From Gammaproteobacteria bacterium (GTDB lineage: Bacteria > Pseudomonadota > Gammaproteobacteria > Pseudomonadales > Pseudomonadaceae): a stretch of 37,160 nt of DNA. Positions 25,114 to 33,914 of the stretch are shown one piece after another. Position numbers and translations under genes: made by a program. The number at the start of each line of letters is the position of its first letter. Positions within the stretch are counted from its first letter, which is position 1. Location of the stretch: NCBI GenBank assembly GCA_018816095.1, contig JAHIWP010000004.1:1-37160 (forward strand), in the 5' to 3' direction. The notes under the pieces were generated by a model. That model saw only the letters and a list, made by a program, of their open reading frames with translations. It was not told the DNA's origin and did not search any database.

Positions 25114-25797
25114 ATGAGCTCAAGTATTCTCACCGCGCGAAACCTTAGCAAAGTGGTCCCCAGCACGGAAGGCGAACTCACCATACTCCATGACCTGTCG
25201 CTGGAGCTTGCCTCTGGCGACAGTTTGGCGATTGTTGGCAGCTCTGGCTCGGGTAAATCCACCCTACTCGGCCTGCTTGCCGGCCTCGACCTGCCCAGCA
25301 GCGGCAGCGTTGTGTTGGCCGGTAACGACCTCGCTAGCCTCGACGAAGACCAGCGCGCCCGCGTGCGTGCCGAGCACGTCGGCTTTGTCTTCCAGTCATT
25401 CCAGCTGCTCGACAGTTTGAACGCCCTGGAAAACGTCATGCTGCCATTGGAGCTTGAAGGCCGTGCCGATGCCCGCCAGCGCGCCCGCACCTTGCTCGAC
25501 CGGGTTGGCCTGGGCCAGCGTCTGACTCACTACCCACGTCAGCTCTCGGGTGGTGAACAACAGCGTGTGGCCATCGCCCGCGCCTTCGCCGCAGAACCGG
25601 CGGTGCTGTTTGCCGACGAACCCACCGGCAACCTCGACAGCCATACCGGCGAACGCATCAGCGATTTGTTGTTCGAGCTGAACAAGGAGCGCGGCGCGAC
25701 ACTGGTCCTGGTCACTCATGACGAGCGTCTGGCGCACCGCTGCCATCGCCTGATCCGTCTTGAAGGCGGCCACTTGGTCGACCACGTGGAACCCTGA
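25114..25797 (+). CDS. ybbA: ABC transporter ATP-binding protein (YbbA/LolD-like)
   Basis: The 227-aa ATPase subunit has Walker [10 protein letters not shown] (residues 42-50), the Q-loop in [22 protein letters not shown], signature [14 protein letters not shown], Walker [15 protein letters not shown] and switch His in LVTHDE. The MacB/LolD-type sequence matches YbbA, the partner of the large FtsX-like permease that follows. The stop overlaps the permease start (TGATG), indicating coupled translation. The ATG at 25114 has no good Shine-Dalgarno; its leader lies inside tesA. The export substrate is unproven; pairing with TesA suggests lipid or hydrophobic compounds. Confidence 0.92.
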   Translation: MSSSILTARNLSKVVPSTEGELTILHDLSLELASGDSLAIVGSSGSGKSTLLGLLAGLDLPSSGSVVLAGNDLASLDEDQRARVRAEHVGFVFQSFQLLDSLNALENVMLPLELEGRADARQRARTLLDRVGLGQRLTHYPRQLSGGEQQRVAIARAFAAEPAVLFADEPTGNLDSHTGERISDLLFELNKERGATLVLVTHDERLAHRCHRLIRLEGGHLVDHVEP

Positions 25798-28295
25798 TGA
25801 ACCACCTGCCGTTTACCCGCCTACTCTCCCTCGCCAGCCGCCAATTGCTACGCGATGCCCGCGCGGGCGAGCTGCGCGTACTGTTTTTCGCCCTGCTGAT
25901 TGCGGTCGCGGCCAGCACGGCCATTGGCTACTTCAGCGCACGCCTGAATGACGGCATGCTGCTGCGCGCCACCGAGTTCCTGGCGGCAGACCTGCGCCTG
26001 ACGGGCAGCTCGCCCAGCTCACCCGAGCAAATCAGCAGCGGTAAACAACTGGGCCTTGAGCACGCCCAGTTGGTCGAGTTCTCCAGTGTGATCGCCAGCG
26101 ACGCCGGTATTCAGCTGGCCAGCGTTAAGGCGGCGGACAGCGCCTATCCATTACGCGGCGAGCTGAAGAGTGCTGCCGCGCTCTATGACACCGAACACGT
26201 CAGCCCTGGCCCTGGGCCGGGCGAAGCCTGGGCCGAAGCCCGGCTGTTTGTCGCGCTTAACCTTAAACCCGGCGACAGCGTGGAAGTCGGCGCGAAAACC
26301 CTGCGCCTGACCCGCGTGCTGACCTTCCTGCCGGATGAAGCCGGCGACTTCTATAGCCTGACCCCACACCTGCTGATGCACCTCGATGACCTGGCCGCCA
26401 CCGGCGTAGTGCAGCCCGGCAGCCGCGTGCGCTATCAAGAGCTGTGGCGTGGCGACAGCGAGGCCTTGGCGCAGTATCGCCAGAACATCACCCTTGCCGC
26501 CAACCAGCGCCTGGAAGATGCCAAAGATGGCAATCGCCAGGTGGGCAACGCCTTGGGCCGCGCCGAACGTTATCTGAACCTCGCCAGCCTCGCGGCCGTA
26601 TTGCTCGCTGGGGTTGCCGTAGCCTTGTCGGCTGCACGCTTTGCCGCCAGGCGTTTCGATGCCAGCGCGCTGCTGCGCTGTCTCGGGCTGTCACGTAAGC
26701 AGGCACTCGGCCTGTTCAGCCTGCAACTGGCGCTGCTGGGCATAACGGCCAGCCTGATCGGTGCCCTGCTGGGCTGGCTGGCGCAACTGGCGCTGTTCAA
26801 CCTGCTGCAAGACTTACTCCCAGCGCAGATTCCCCCTGGCGGTCTGTGGCCCGCCGTGGCCGGCATGGCCACAGGGCTGGTCGCCCTCGCCGGCTTTGCC
26901 TTGCCGCCCCTCGCTGCACTGGGCCGCGTACCGCCGCTGCGGGTTCTGCGCCGTGACTTGCTGCCCGTACCCGCCAGCTCCTGGCTGGTGTATGGCGCTG
27001 CCTTGCTGGCCCTGGGCCTGATCATGTGGCGCTTGAGCCTCGACCTGCAATTGACCTTTGCCCTGCTCGGCGGCGGCCTGGTGACCGCGGCGGTGCTCGG
27101 CGGTTTAATCCTGCTCAGCCTACAAAGCCTGCGTCGCCTGCTGGCCGGTGCCTCGCTGCCCTGGCGACTGGGGCTGGGCCAACTGCTGCGTAACCCACTC
27201 GCGGCCGCGGGCCAGTCGCTGGCGTTCGGCCTGATCATTCTGTCCATGGCACTGATTGCCCTGCTACGCGGCGAGCTACTCGACACTTGGCAAGATCAAC
27301 TGCCCGAGCAAGCGCCCAACCACTTCGCCCTGAATATCCTGCCGGCGGACAAAGACGCCTTCAGCGCTCGCCTGAGCGAACTGTCCCCCCACCCCGCGCC
27401 ACTCTTCCCGGTGGTGCCCGGCCGCCTTGTGATGATCAATGGCGAACCGGTACGGCAGATCGTCAGTAAGGAATCCCAAGGTGAACGTGCAATTCGCCGT
27501 GACCTGAGCCTGACCTGGGCAGCGGACCTACCCGCGGACAACTCCCTCGTCGCAGGGAGCTGGTGGCGCGAGGCCGACAGCGGCGAATTACCCGGCGTAT
27601 CGGTGGAGTCCGAACTGGCCGAAAGTCTGCAACTGAAACTCGGCGACCGCCTGAGTTTCAGCGTCGGCGGCCTCAACCGTGATGCCGTGGTCAGCAGCCT
27701 GCGCGAAGTCGACTGGAACAATTTCCAGCCCAACTTCTACATGATCTTCCAGCCCGGCACTCTGCAGGATCTGCCCGTCACCTACCTGACCAGCTTCTAC
27801 CTGCCGCCGCAGCAGGAGCAGCAACTGGTGGCGCTGTCACGCGCCTTCCCGGCTGTGACCTTGCTGCAGGTCGAAGCCCTGTTGGCGCAGCTGCGCAGCA
27901 TCCTCGCGCAGGTCACCCTGGCCATCGAGTTCGTCCTGCTGTTCGTCCTGGCGGCCGGGCTTGCCGTGCTGTTCGCCGGCCTGCAGTCCACGCTGGATGA
28001 GCGCATTCGCCAAGGCGCTCTGCTTCGGGCCCTGGGTGCCGAGCGCAAACTGCTGATCAAAGCGCGGCGCGCCGAATTCGGCCTGTTAGGTGCTTCGAGC
28101 GGGCTGCTGGCGGCATTTGGCTGTGAGCTGATCAGTTTCTTGCTCTACCGCTTTGCCTTTGACCTCAGCTGGCAACCCCACCCCTGGTTGCTGTTGCTGC
28201 CGTTGATTGGCGCCTTGCTGGTGGGCGGCGCAGGTATTCTCGGCACGCGCCGGGCGTTAAATATCAGCCCGCTGACGGTGCTGCGCGAGGGCTGA
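25797..28295 (+). CDS. ybbP: ABC transporter permease, FtsX-like (YbbP family)
   Basis: The 832-aa inner-membrane protein resembles E. coli YbbP (about 800 aa). One N-terminal helix lies near residues 25-47 (LRVLFFALLIAVAASTAIGYF). A periplasmic domain follows, then an FtsX core (about 255-385: LNLASLAAVLLAGVAVALSAARFAARR...), further helices (about 395-500), a second periplasmic domain (about 505-690) and a C-terminal FtsX core (about 700-832). The duplicated FtsX layout is the mark of the family. Translation is coupled to the ATPase by a 1-bp overlap. The next gene, greB, is 87 bp downstream and is probably separate. Confidence 0.92.
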   Translation: MNHLPFTRLLSLASRQLLRDARAGELRVLFFALLIAVAASTAIGYFSARLNDGMLLRATEFLAADLRLTGSSPSSPEQISSGKQLGLEHAQLVEFSSVIASDAGIQLASVKAADSAYPLRGELKSAAALYDTEHVSPGPGPGEAWAEARLFVALNLKPGDSVEVGAKTLRLTRVLTFLPDEAGDFYSLTPHLLMHLDDLAATGVVQPGSRVRYQELWRGDSEALAQYRQNITLAANQRLEDAKDGNRQVGNALGRAERYLNLASLAAVLLAGVAVALSAARFAARRFDASALLRCLGLSRKQALGLFSLQLALLGITASLIGALLGWLAQLALFNLLQDLLPAQIPPGGLWPAVAGMATGLVALAGFALPPLAALGRVPPLRVLRRDLLPVPASSWLVYGAALLALGLIMWRLSLDLQLTFALLGGGLVTAAVLGGLILLSLQSLRRLLAGASLPWRLGLGQLLRNPLAAAGQSLAFGLIILSMALIALLRGELLDTWQDQLPEQAPNHFALNILPADKDAFSARLSELSPHPAPLFPVVPGRLVMINGEPVRQIVSKESQGERAIRRDLSLTWAADLPADNSLVAGSWWREADSGELPGVSVESELAESLQLKLGDRLSFSVGGLNRDAVVSSLREVDWNNFQPNFYMIFQPGTLQDLPVTYLTSFYLPPQQEQQLVALSRAFPAVTLLQVEALLAQLRSILAQVTLAIEFVLLFVLAAGLAVLFAGLQSTLDERIRQGALLRALGAERKLLIKARRAEFGLLGASSGLLAAFGCELISFLLYRFAFDLSWQPHPWLLLLPLIGALLVGGAGILGTRRALNISPLTVLREG

Positions 28296-28382
28296 TAGAC
28301 TCGCGCCTCACTTTTCTCTGCCGTCTGCGAGCCTGCTTTTAACGCAGCAGGCCGACGCACAGCAGACGTTAAACAGGTTCTT

Positions 28383-28880
28383 ATGAGTCGCTACCGCCCA
28401 CCCCGCTCCGCTGGCACACCGTTGATTACCCCCGAAGGCGAGGCGCGCATGCGTGCCGAGCTGCATGAGCTGTGGCATGTGCGGCGCCCGCAGGTCACCC
28501 AATCGGTCAGCGAAGCCGCTGCGCAAGGCGACAGGTCGGAAAACGCCGAGTACACCTACGGCAAGAAAATGCTGCGCGAGATCGACAGCCGCGTACGTTT
28601 TTTGACCAAACGCCTGGAAAACCTCAAGGTCGTCAGCACCCGGCCCAGCGATCCGGATAAGGTCTACTTCGGCGCCTGGGTCACCCTGGAAGATGAAGAA
28701 GACAGCGAGGCGCGCTACCGCATCATCGGCCCCGACGAGCTGGACCTGAAAAACAACCTGATCAGCATCGACTCGCCCTTGGCCCGCGCCCTGATCGGCA
28801 AAAGCCTGGACGCCGAAGTGCGGGTACACACCCCGACCGGCGAAAAGACCTGGTACATCGTCGCCATCGACTACCCGTGA
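28383..28880 (+). CDS. greB: Transcription elongation factor GreB
   Basis: GreB rescues backtracked RNA polymerase by stimulating cleavage of the nascent RNA. The 165-aa product shows the N-terminal coiled-coil with acidic tip (SEAAAQGDRSENAEYTYGKKMLREID, about residues 42-66) that enters the secondary channel, and the C-terminal FKBP-like domain (YRIIGPDELDLKNNLISIDSPLARALIGKSLDAEV). YGKKMLREIDSRVRFLTKRLE is typical of GreB rather than GreA. The start ATG at 28383 has AGG 5-7 nt upstream. The stop overlaps the next gene by 4 bp (GTGA), so greB and mnmC are co-translated. A CCTGCT/AGCAGG hairpin lies just upstream (28334-28353). Confidence 0.95.
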   Translation: MSRYRPPRSAGTPLITPEGEARMRAELHELWHVRRPQVTQSVSEAAAQGDRSENAEYTYGKKMLREIDSRVRFLTKRLENLKVVSTRPSDPDKVYFGAWVTLEDEEDSEARYRIIGPDELDLKNNLISIDSPLARALIGKSLDAEVRVHTPTGEKTWYIVAIDYP

Positions 28881-30871
28881 GCGAGCCAAGCATGCCCTCC
28901 ACCGCTGATACCCCCACCCAGCAAGCTTGCCTTGAATGGGATGAGCAGGGCCAACCGCTGTCCAGCCATTTCGCTGACGTGTACTTCTCCAATGAGAATG
29001 GCCTGGCCGAAACCCGCTACGTATTCCTTGCCAATAACCAGCTGCCTGAACGCTTCGCGGCGCTGCAGGCGCACGAGCACCTGGTCATTGGCGAAACCGG
29101 CTTTGGCACCGGGCTGAATTTCCTCTGCGCTTGGCAGCTGTTCGAGCAACAGGCTGTAGCAGGGGCCCGCCTGCATTTTGTCAGCGTGGAAAAATACCCG
29201 CTAAACAAAACCGACCTGCAGCGTGCACTGGCCCTGTGGCCTGAACTAGCGCCCTACGCCGAACAGTTGCTGGCGCAATACGTGGCGCTGCACCCAGGCT
29301 TTCAGCGCCTGGTGTTTGCCGGCGGGCGCGTCGTGCTCACCCTGCTGATTGGTGATGCGCTGGAGCTGCTGGGCCAGTTGTACGCCAAGGTCGACGCCTG
29401 GTTTCTCGACGGCTTCGCCCCAGCGAAGAACCCGGACATGTGGACGCCGGAACTGTTTACTCAGCTGGCGCGGTTGTCGCACGCCAGTACCACGCTGGGC
29501 ACCTTTACCAGCACCGGCTATGTGCGCCGCCGCCTGAACGAGGCTGGCTTCAAGATGAAGCGCGTACCAGGCCTGGGGAAGAAATGGGAAGTGCTCAAGG
29601 GAACGTATGTCGGTAGCGCAGCCGTGCAGCACAAACCCTGGTTTGCCCGTCCCGCACCACCAACCGGGGAACGCAGCGCTTTAGTCATTGGCGCAGGCCT
29701 GGCGGGCTGCGCCACTGCTGCCAGCCTGGCCCAGCGCGGCTGGCAGGTCACCCTACTAGAACGCCATAACGCCATCGCCCAGGAAGCCTCCGGTAACCCG
29801 CAAGGCGTGCTTTACCTCAAGCTCTCGGCCCATCACACCACGCTCTCGCGCCTGATTGTCAGCGGTTATGGCCACACCCGCCGGCTGCTGGCGGGCCTGC
29901 AAAAAAAGCAGCACTGGGATAATTGCGGCGTGCTGCAACTGGCTTTCGATGACAAGGAAGCGCAGCGCCAGAGCCAGCTTGCCACAGCGTTTCCCGCCGA
30001 CTTGCTGGTTAATCTGGGCAAAAGTGCCGCCGAAGCCAAAGCCGGTATTGCCCTGCCTGCCGGTGGCCTGTTCTACCCCGAGGCGGGCTGGGTACACCCA
30101 CCAGCACTGTGTGAGCTGCTCAGCCAGCAGCCAAATATCCAGCTGCAACTGCATCAGGAAGCACTGGAGCTGCGCCGTGAAGGTGAACGTTGGCAAGCCT
30201 GGAATGGCGAACAGCTGCTGGCCAATGCCAGCGTGGTGGTGCTGGCCAGCGCCGCCGAGATCAAGCGCTTCAGTCAAGCCGCGCACTTGCCCCTGAAACG
30301 CATCCGCGGGCAGATCAACCGCCTACCCGCCACAGCAGCCAGTCGCGCGCTAAGCACCGTGGTGTGTGCGGAAGGCTATGTCGCCCCCGAACGCCAGGGC
30401 GAGCACACCCTAGGCGCAAGCTTTGACTTCAACAGTGACGACCTGAAGCTAAACAGCGCTGATAACGCGAGCAACCTGCAGTTATTGGAAGAAATATCGC
30501 CAGAACTGGCCAAGCAGCTTAATGCCGCTGAATTAGCGCCTGAGCACCTACAAGGCCGCGCCGCGTTTCGCTGTACCAGCCCCGACTACCTGCCGATTGT
30601 CGGCCCGCTCGCCGATACAGCGGCCTTTAGCGAGGCCTATGCGGTGCTGAGCAAAGATGCGCGCCAAATGCCGGATACACCCTGCCCCTGGCTCGACGGC
30701 CTGTATATCAACAGCGGGCATGGCTCGCGCGGGTTGATCACCGCACCGCTGTCAGGCGAGCTGATTGCCGCCTGGCTGAATGACGAGCCACTGCCAGTGC
30801 CTGCCGATGTGGCGCAGGCCTGCCATCCCAACCGCTTCGCCTTACGTACGCTAATCCGCAACAAGCCATAA
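28877..30871 (+). CDS. mnmC: Bifunctional tRNA modification enzyme MnmC
   Basis: MnmC completes the wobble uridine modification mnm5s2U34: its C-terminal FAD domain removes the carboxymethyl group and the N-terminal domain methylates with SAM. The 664-aa product has the methyltransferase motif GETGFGTGLNFL (residues 72-83) and DAWFLDGFAPAKNPDMW in the first 240 residues. The oxidoreductase half has the FAD fingerprint ALVIGAGLAGCATAASLAQRG (about residue 270) and a C-terminal YINSGHGSRGL. The start is a GTG at 28877 overlapping the greB stop; an ATG five codons later is possible. It ends 5 bp before a bidirectional terminator. Confidence 0.95.
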   Translation: MSEPSMPSTADTPTQQACLEWDEQGQPLSSHFADVYFSNENGLAETRYVFLANNQLPERFAALQAHEHLVIGETGFGTGLNFLCAWQLFEQQAVAGARLHFVSVEKYPLNKTDLQRALALWPELAPYAEQLLAQYVALHPGFQRLVFAGGRVVLTLLIGDALELLGQLYAKVDAWFLDGFAPAKNPDMWTPELFTQLARLSHASTTLGTFTSTGYVRRRLNEAGFKMKRVPGLGKKWEVLKGTYVGSAAVQHKPWFARPAPPTGERSALVIGAGLAGCATAASLAQRGWQVTLLERHNAIAQEASGNPQGVLYLKLSAHHTTLSRLIVSGYGHTRRLLAGLQKKQHWDNCGVLQLAFDDKEAQRQSQLATAFPADLLVNLGKSAAEAKAGIALPAGGLFYPEAGWVHPPALCELLSQQPNIQLQLHQEALELRREGERWQAWNGEQLLANASVVVLASAAEIKRFSQAAHLPLKRIRGQINRLPATAASRALSTVVCAEGYVAPERQGEHTLGASFDFNSDDLKLNSADNASNLQLLEEISPELAKQLNAAELAPEHLQGRAAFRCTSPDYLPIVGPLADTAAFSEAYAVLSKDARQMPDTPCPWLDGLYINSGHGSRGLITAPLSGELIAAWLNDEPLPVPADVAQACHPNRFALRTLIRNKP

Positions 30872-30875
30872 CGCT

Positions 30876-30899
30876 TGTGCGCCTGCGAGCAGGCGCACA
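30876..30899. terminator. Bidirectional hairpin between mnmC and rlmKL
   Basis: TGTGCGCCTGC / GCAGGCGCACA is a GC-rich 11-bp stem with a 2-4 nt loop, between convergent genes. No strong T-tract follows on either strand, so rho-independent function is less certain. Confidence 0.65.
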
Positions 30900-30904
30900 G
30901 CTCA

Positions 30905-33178
30905 TCAACCGCGCAGGGTAAAGCGCCAGGCGCGGTGGATTTTCGGGTTGCGGGCAAAGTCAGGGTCGAGGGTCGATTCGCTGATGTCTTCCACCTGATA
31001 ACGCGCAGCCAGGCTCGCATCGAGCTCGAACTTGCGGAAGTTATTGGAGAAATACAGCACCCCATCTTTGGCCAAGCGCGCCATGGCCAGATCGAGCATC
31101 TGCACATGGTCACGCTGGATGTCGAAGATGCCTTCCATGCGCTTGGAGTTGGAGAAGGTCGGCGGATCAATAAAGATCAGTTCGTACTCGCCACGATCCT
31201 CGGCCAACCAGGCCATCACGTCACCCTGTTCGAGCTTGTTCTTATCCGAATAGCCATTGAGCGAGAGGTTGCGGCGCGCCCAGTCCAGATAGGTTTTCGA
31301 CAAGTCGACGCTGGTGGTGGTGCGCGCGCCGCCCTTGGCCGCATGCACGGTGGCGGTGGCGGTGTAGCAGAACAGGTTGAGGAAGCGCTTACCGGCGGCC
31401 TCTTTCTGGATGCGCAGACGCAGCGGACGGTGATCGAGGAACAGACCGGTATCCAGGTAGTCGGTGAGGTTAACCAGCAGTTTTACGCCGCCTTCGTTGA
31501 CCTCCAAAAACTGCCCTTGGGTGGCCTGACGCTGGTACTGCTTGGTGCCGCTCTGGCGCTCGCGACGCTTGACCACCACCTTGCTCTTGTCGACGCCCAA
31601 GGCCTGCGGAATTGCGGCGATGGCATCAAACATGCGCGCCTTGGCTTTCTCCGGATCAATGGACTTGGGCGCCGCATATTCCTGCACATGCACCCAATCA
31701 CCATACAAATCCACCGCCATGGAATATTCTGGCATATCGGCGTCATACAGGCGGTAGCACTCAACGCCTTCCTTGCGCGCCCACTTGCCCAACTGCTTGA
31801 GGTTCTTCTGCAAACGGTTGGCAAACATCTGCCCGCCTTCGCTTAGGCGCGCCTGCTCGACCACCGGAGCAGGTGCCGGGGTCGGTTTGATCGGGTTGCC
31901 GTTCTTGTTGTACTGGCGCTCCACCGGCTCAAGCGGTGCTTTATCAGCCTCAGCCTGTTCCCGCTCGCGCTCACGCTGCTCAGGGGTACGACGCTCGCCC
32001 GTGACGAACTGCTCGGGCTGGACCTTGATGAGTAGTAACTTGCACGGCAATGCGCCGTTCCAGAAGGCATATTGCTTGTGGCTGCGAATGCCCATGCGCT
32101 TGCCCAAGTCCGGCGCGCCGGTGAACACCGCCGCTTCCCAGCCCATGCAGGCCTGACGCAGGCGTTCACCGAGATTCTGGTAGAGGTAGAGCAGGCTCGC
32201 CTCATCACCCAGGCGCTCGCCGTAGGGTGGGTTACAGATCACCAGACCTTTTTGGTTCTGATCAGGACGTGGCTCAAAAGTCGCCACTTCGCCTTGATAG
32301 ACCTTGATCCAGTCGCTCATGCCAGCGCGCTCGATGTTATTGCGTGCCGGTTGAATCAGGCGTGGGTCGGCTTCGTAACCGCGAATCCACAATGGCGGTT
32401 TGGCCATGCCAGCTGCGGCGCGCTCTTCGGCTTCGGCATGCACTTTCTTCCACAAGGCTGGCACGTGGCCCAGCCACTTGCTGAAGCCCCATTGCTCGCG
32501 GGTCATGTTCGGCGCGATATCGGCGGCAATCATCGCCGCTTCTACCAAGAAGGTGCCAACACCGCACATCGGGTCAGCCAGCGCGCCGCCTTCAGCGGCA
32601 ATGCGCGGCCAGCCGGCACGAATCAGCACAGCGGCCGCGAGGTTTTCCTTCAGTGGCGCAGCGCCCTGCTGCAGGCGATAACCGCGCTGGTGCAGGCTGT
32701 GGCCTGAGAGGTCGAGGGATAGAATGGCCTCGCCGCGATCCAAACGCAGATGCACGCGCAGATCCGGGTTGATCTTATCGACCGATGGCCGTGTGCCGTC
32801 TTTCAGGCGTAGTTTGTCGACGATGGCGTCCTTGACCTTCAACGCACCGAAATGCGTGTTGTCGATGCCCGAACCATTGCCGCTGAATTCCACGGCCAGG
32901 CTGCCGGTGGACTCCAGGTGCTCGAACCAGTCGACCTCCAGTACGCCCTCGTAAAGGCTCTGGGCGTCCTGCACGCTGTAGCGCTTGAGCACCAACAACA
33001 CGCGGTTGGCCAGGCGCGACCACAGGCACAGGCGATAGGCCGTTTCCATGTCAGCCATGCCACGAATGGCCGACGTGTGCTCACGCGCCTCTTCAAGGCC
33101 GAGGCTGCTGGCTTCTTCGAGCAGCAAGCCTTCAAGGCCCTTGGGGCAGGTGAGGAAGAGTTCGTAACGATCCGACAT
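30905..33178 (-). CDS. rlmL: Bifunctional 23S rRNA methyltransferase RlmKL
   Basis: The fused enzyme makes m2G2445 (RlmL part) and m7G2069 (RlmK part) in 23S rRNA. The 757-aa product has an N-terminal ferredoxin-like plus THUMP domain (about residues 1-155) and an RlmL methyltransferase domain with MCGVGTFLVEAAMIAADIAP (about 204) and NPPYGERLG (316-324). A charged linker near 400-420 (EQREREREQAEADK) leads to the RlmK domain with NLFCYTATATVHAAKGGA and FIDPPTFSNSKRM near 670. Start ATG at 33178. It is followed by the hairpin shared with mnmC. Gene order rlmKL, rmf, pyrD matches other pseudomonads. Confidence 0.96.
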   Translation of the reverse strand: MSDRYELFLTCPKGLEGLLLEEASSLGLEEAREHTSAIRGMADMETAYRLCLWSRLANRVLLVLKRYSVQDAQSLYEGVLEVDWFEHLESTGSLAVEFSGNGSGIDNTHFGALKVKDAIVDKLRLKDGTRPSVDKINPDLRVHLRLDRGEAILSLDLSGHSLHQRGYRLQQGAAPLKENLAAAVLIRAGWPRIAAEGGALADPMCGVGTFLVEAAMIAADIAPNMTREQWGFSKWLGHVPALWKKVHAEAEERAAAGMAKPPLWIRGYEADPRLIQPARNNIERAGMSDWIKVYQGEVATFEPRPDQNQKGLVICNPPYGERLGDEASLLYLYQNLGERLRQACMGWEAAVFTGAPDLGKRMGIRSHKQYAFWNGALPCKLLLIKVQPEQFVTGERRTPEQREREREQAEADKAPLEPVERQYNKNGNPIKPTPAPAPVVEQARLSEGGQMFANRLQKNLKQLGKWARKEGVECYRLYDADMPEYSMAVDLYGDWVHVQEYAAPKSIDPEKAKARMFDAIAAIPQALGVDKSKVVVKRRERQSGTKQYQRQATQGQFLEVNEGGVKLLVNLTDYLDTGLFLDHRPLRLRIQKEAAGKRFLNLFCYTATATVHAAKGGARTTTSVDLSKTYLDWARRNLSLNGYSDKNKLEQGDVMAWLAEDRGEYELIFIDPPTFSNSKRMEGIFDIQRDHVQMLDLAMARLAKDGVLYFSNNFRKFELDASLAARYQVEDISESTLDPDFARNPKIHRAWRFTLRG

Positions 33179-33439
33179 GGGGGGTTCCAGTGCCTAAGGC
33201 AATCAACGGTGTACAGAAAAGTCAGCACAGCCAAAATAAGTGACAAAGCGTCGCAACGCGACCCTTCGTCGGAATAAACAACAGTCTCAATCGCACTTAA
33301 TTCGCGATAGCAAAATACCAGTACATACAGCGCCTATGCCCACAGCATAGGCGTTACAGCATTAAAACAGGACGCCTGGCACCGCCCTTATGGCTTGACC
33401 CTCAAAAAGGTTACGGCCTTATGACGAAACGGTCATTCA
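33179..33439. promoter_or_regulatory. Divergent promoter region between rlmKL and rmf, with one perfect hairpin
   Basis: No ORF with coding character lies here. At 33331-33353 CGCCTATGC / GCATAGGCG forms a perfect 9-bp stem with a CCACA loop. ATGAC-GAAACG-GTCAT is a small dyad at 33421-33436. The region should contain the rlmKL promoter (minus) and the distal rmf promoter (plus), but no consensus boxes are convincing. Confidence 0.45.
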
Positions 33440-33600
33440 CAGGCACCCGCGCATTGGTTAGAAATCACCTCAGGCCAATACCGCAACGGTACTTGGCAAG
33501 GAGGCTCGCGACGCCGGCAGCGAACTCCGTCGGCAGATTATTTCTGCCTGACCTTGCGACAAGGTCTAAGGGACATAACAGTCAACATTGAGGGCTTCAC
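33440..33600 (+). ncRNA. rmf leader, structured 5' UTR (candidate rmf RNA motif)
   Basis: A conserved structured RNA, the 'rmf motif', has been described by comparative genomics upstream of rmf in Pseudomonas. Here the 160 bp before rmf hold several helices: CGACG/CGTCG arms (about 33509-33533), GGCAGA-TTATT-TCTGCC (33532-33548) and ACCTTG-CGA-CAAGGT (33551-33565). The last lies 38 nt before the start codon. Boundaries are approximate and the match is by position and genus; I could not run a covariance model. Confidence 0.5.
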
Positions 33601-33603
33601 CCT

Positions 33604-33819
33604 ATGAGAAGACTTAAGCGTGATCCGTTAGAAAGAGCTTTTTTGCGCGGCTACCAATACGGCATCAGTGGTAAATCCCGCGAACTCTGCCCCTTCACCC
33701 TCCCCTCTGTGCGCCAAGCTTGGATAAACGGCTGGCGCGAAGGCCGCGGTGACAACTGGGACGGCATGACCGGCACGGCCGGCATCCATCGACTCAACGA
33801 ACTTCACGCTGTCGGCTGA
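33604..33819 (+). CDS. rmf: Ribosome modulation factor RMF
   Basis: RMF dimerises 70S ribosomes into inactive 100S particles in stationary phase or starvation. The 71-aa basic product has the full family pattern: MRRLKRDPLERAFLRGYQYGISGKSRELCPF, then RQAWINGWREGRGDNWDGMTG. The long structured leader and single-gene terminator (33878-33903) indicate a monocistronic, growth-phase controlled unit. The immediate Shine-Dalgarno is modest (TTGAGGGCTTCACCCT before ATG, GAGGG about 8 nt upstream). Confidence 0.97.
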   Translation: MRRLKRDPLERAFLRGYQYGISGKSRELCPFTLPSVRQAWINGWREGRGDNWDGMTGTAGIHRLNELHAVG

Positions 33820-33877
33820 TAAAGGAACCTACCGACTCACCAAGCACGCTCCACCCGAGCGGCGGGCGCGAGCCCAG

Positions 33878-33903
33878 GGGCTCCCTTAGGGAGCCCTTTT
33901 TTC
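33878..33903 (+). terminator. rmf rho-independent terminator
   Basis: GGGCTCCC-TTA-GGGAGCCC followed by seven Ts. It ends 12 bp before the stop of convergent pyrD, so it may also block readthrough in the other direction. Confidence 0.95.
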
Positions 33904-33914
33904 ATCTGCCAATT

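Noticed and set aside
25104..25490. N-terminal extension of TesA into the divergent ABC gene
   Set aside because: The SGNH signal peptide begins at 25103 with a proper ribosome site. The extension is antisense to ABC coding sequence.
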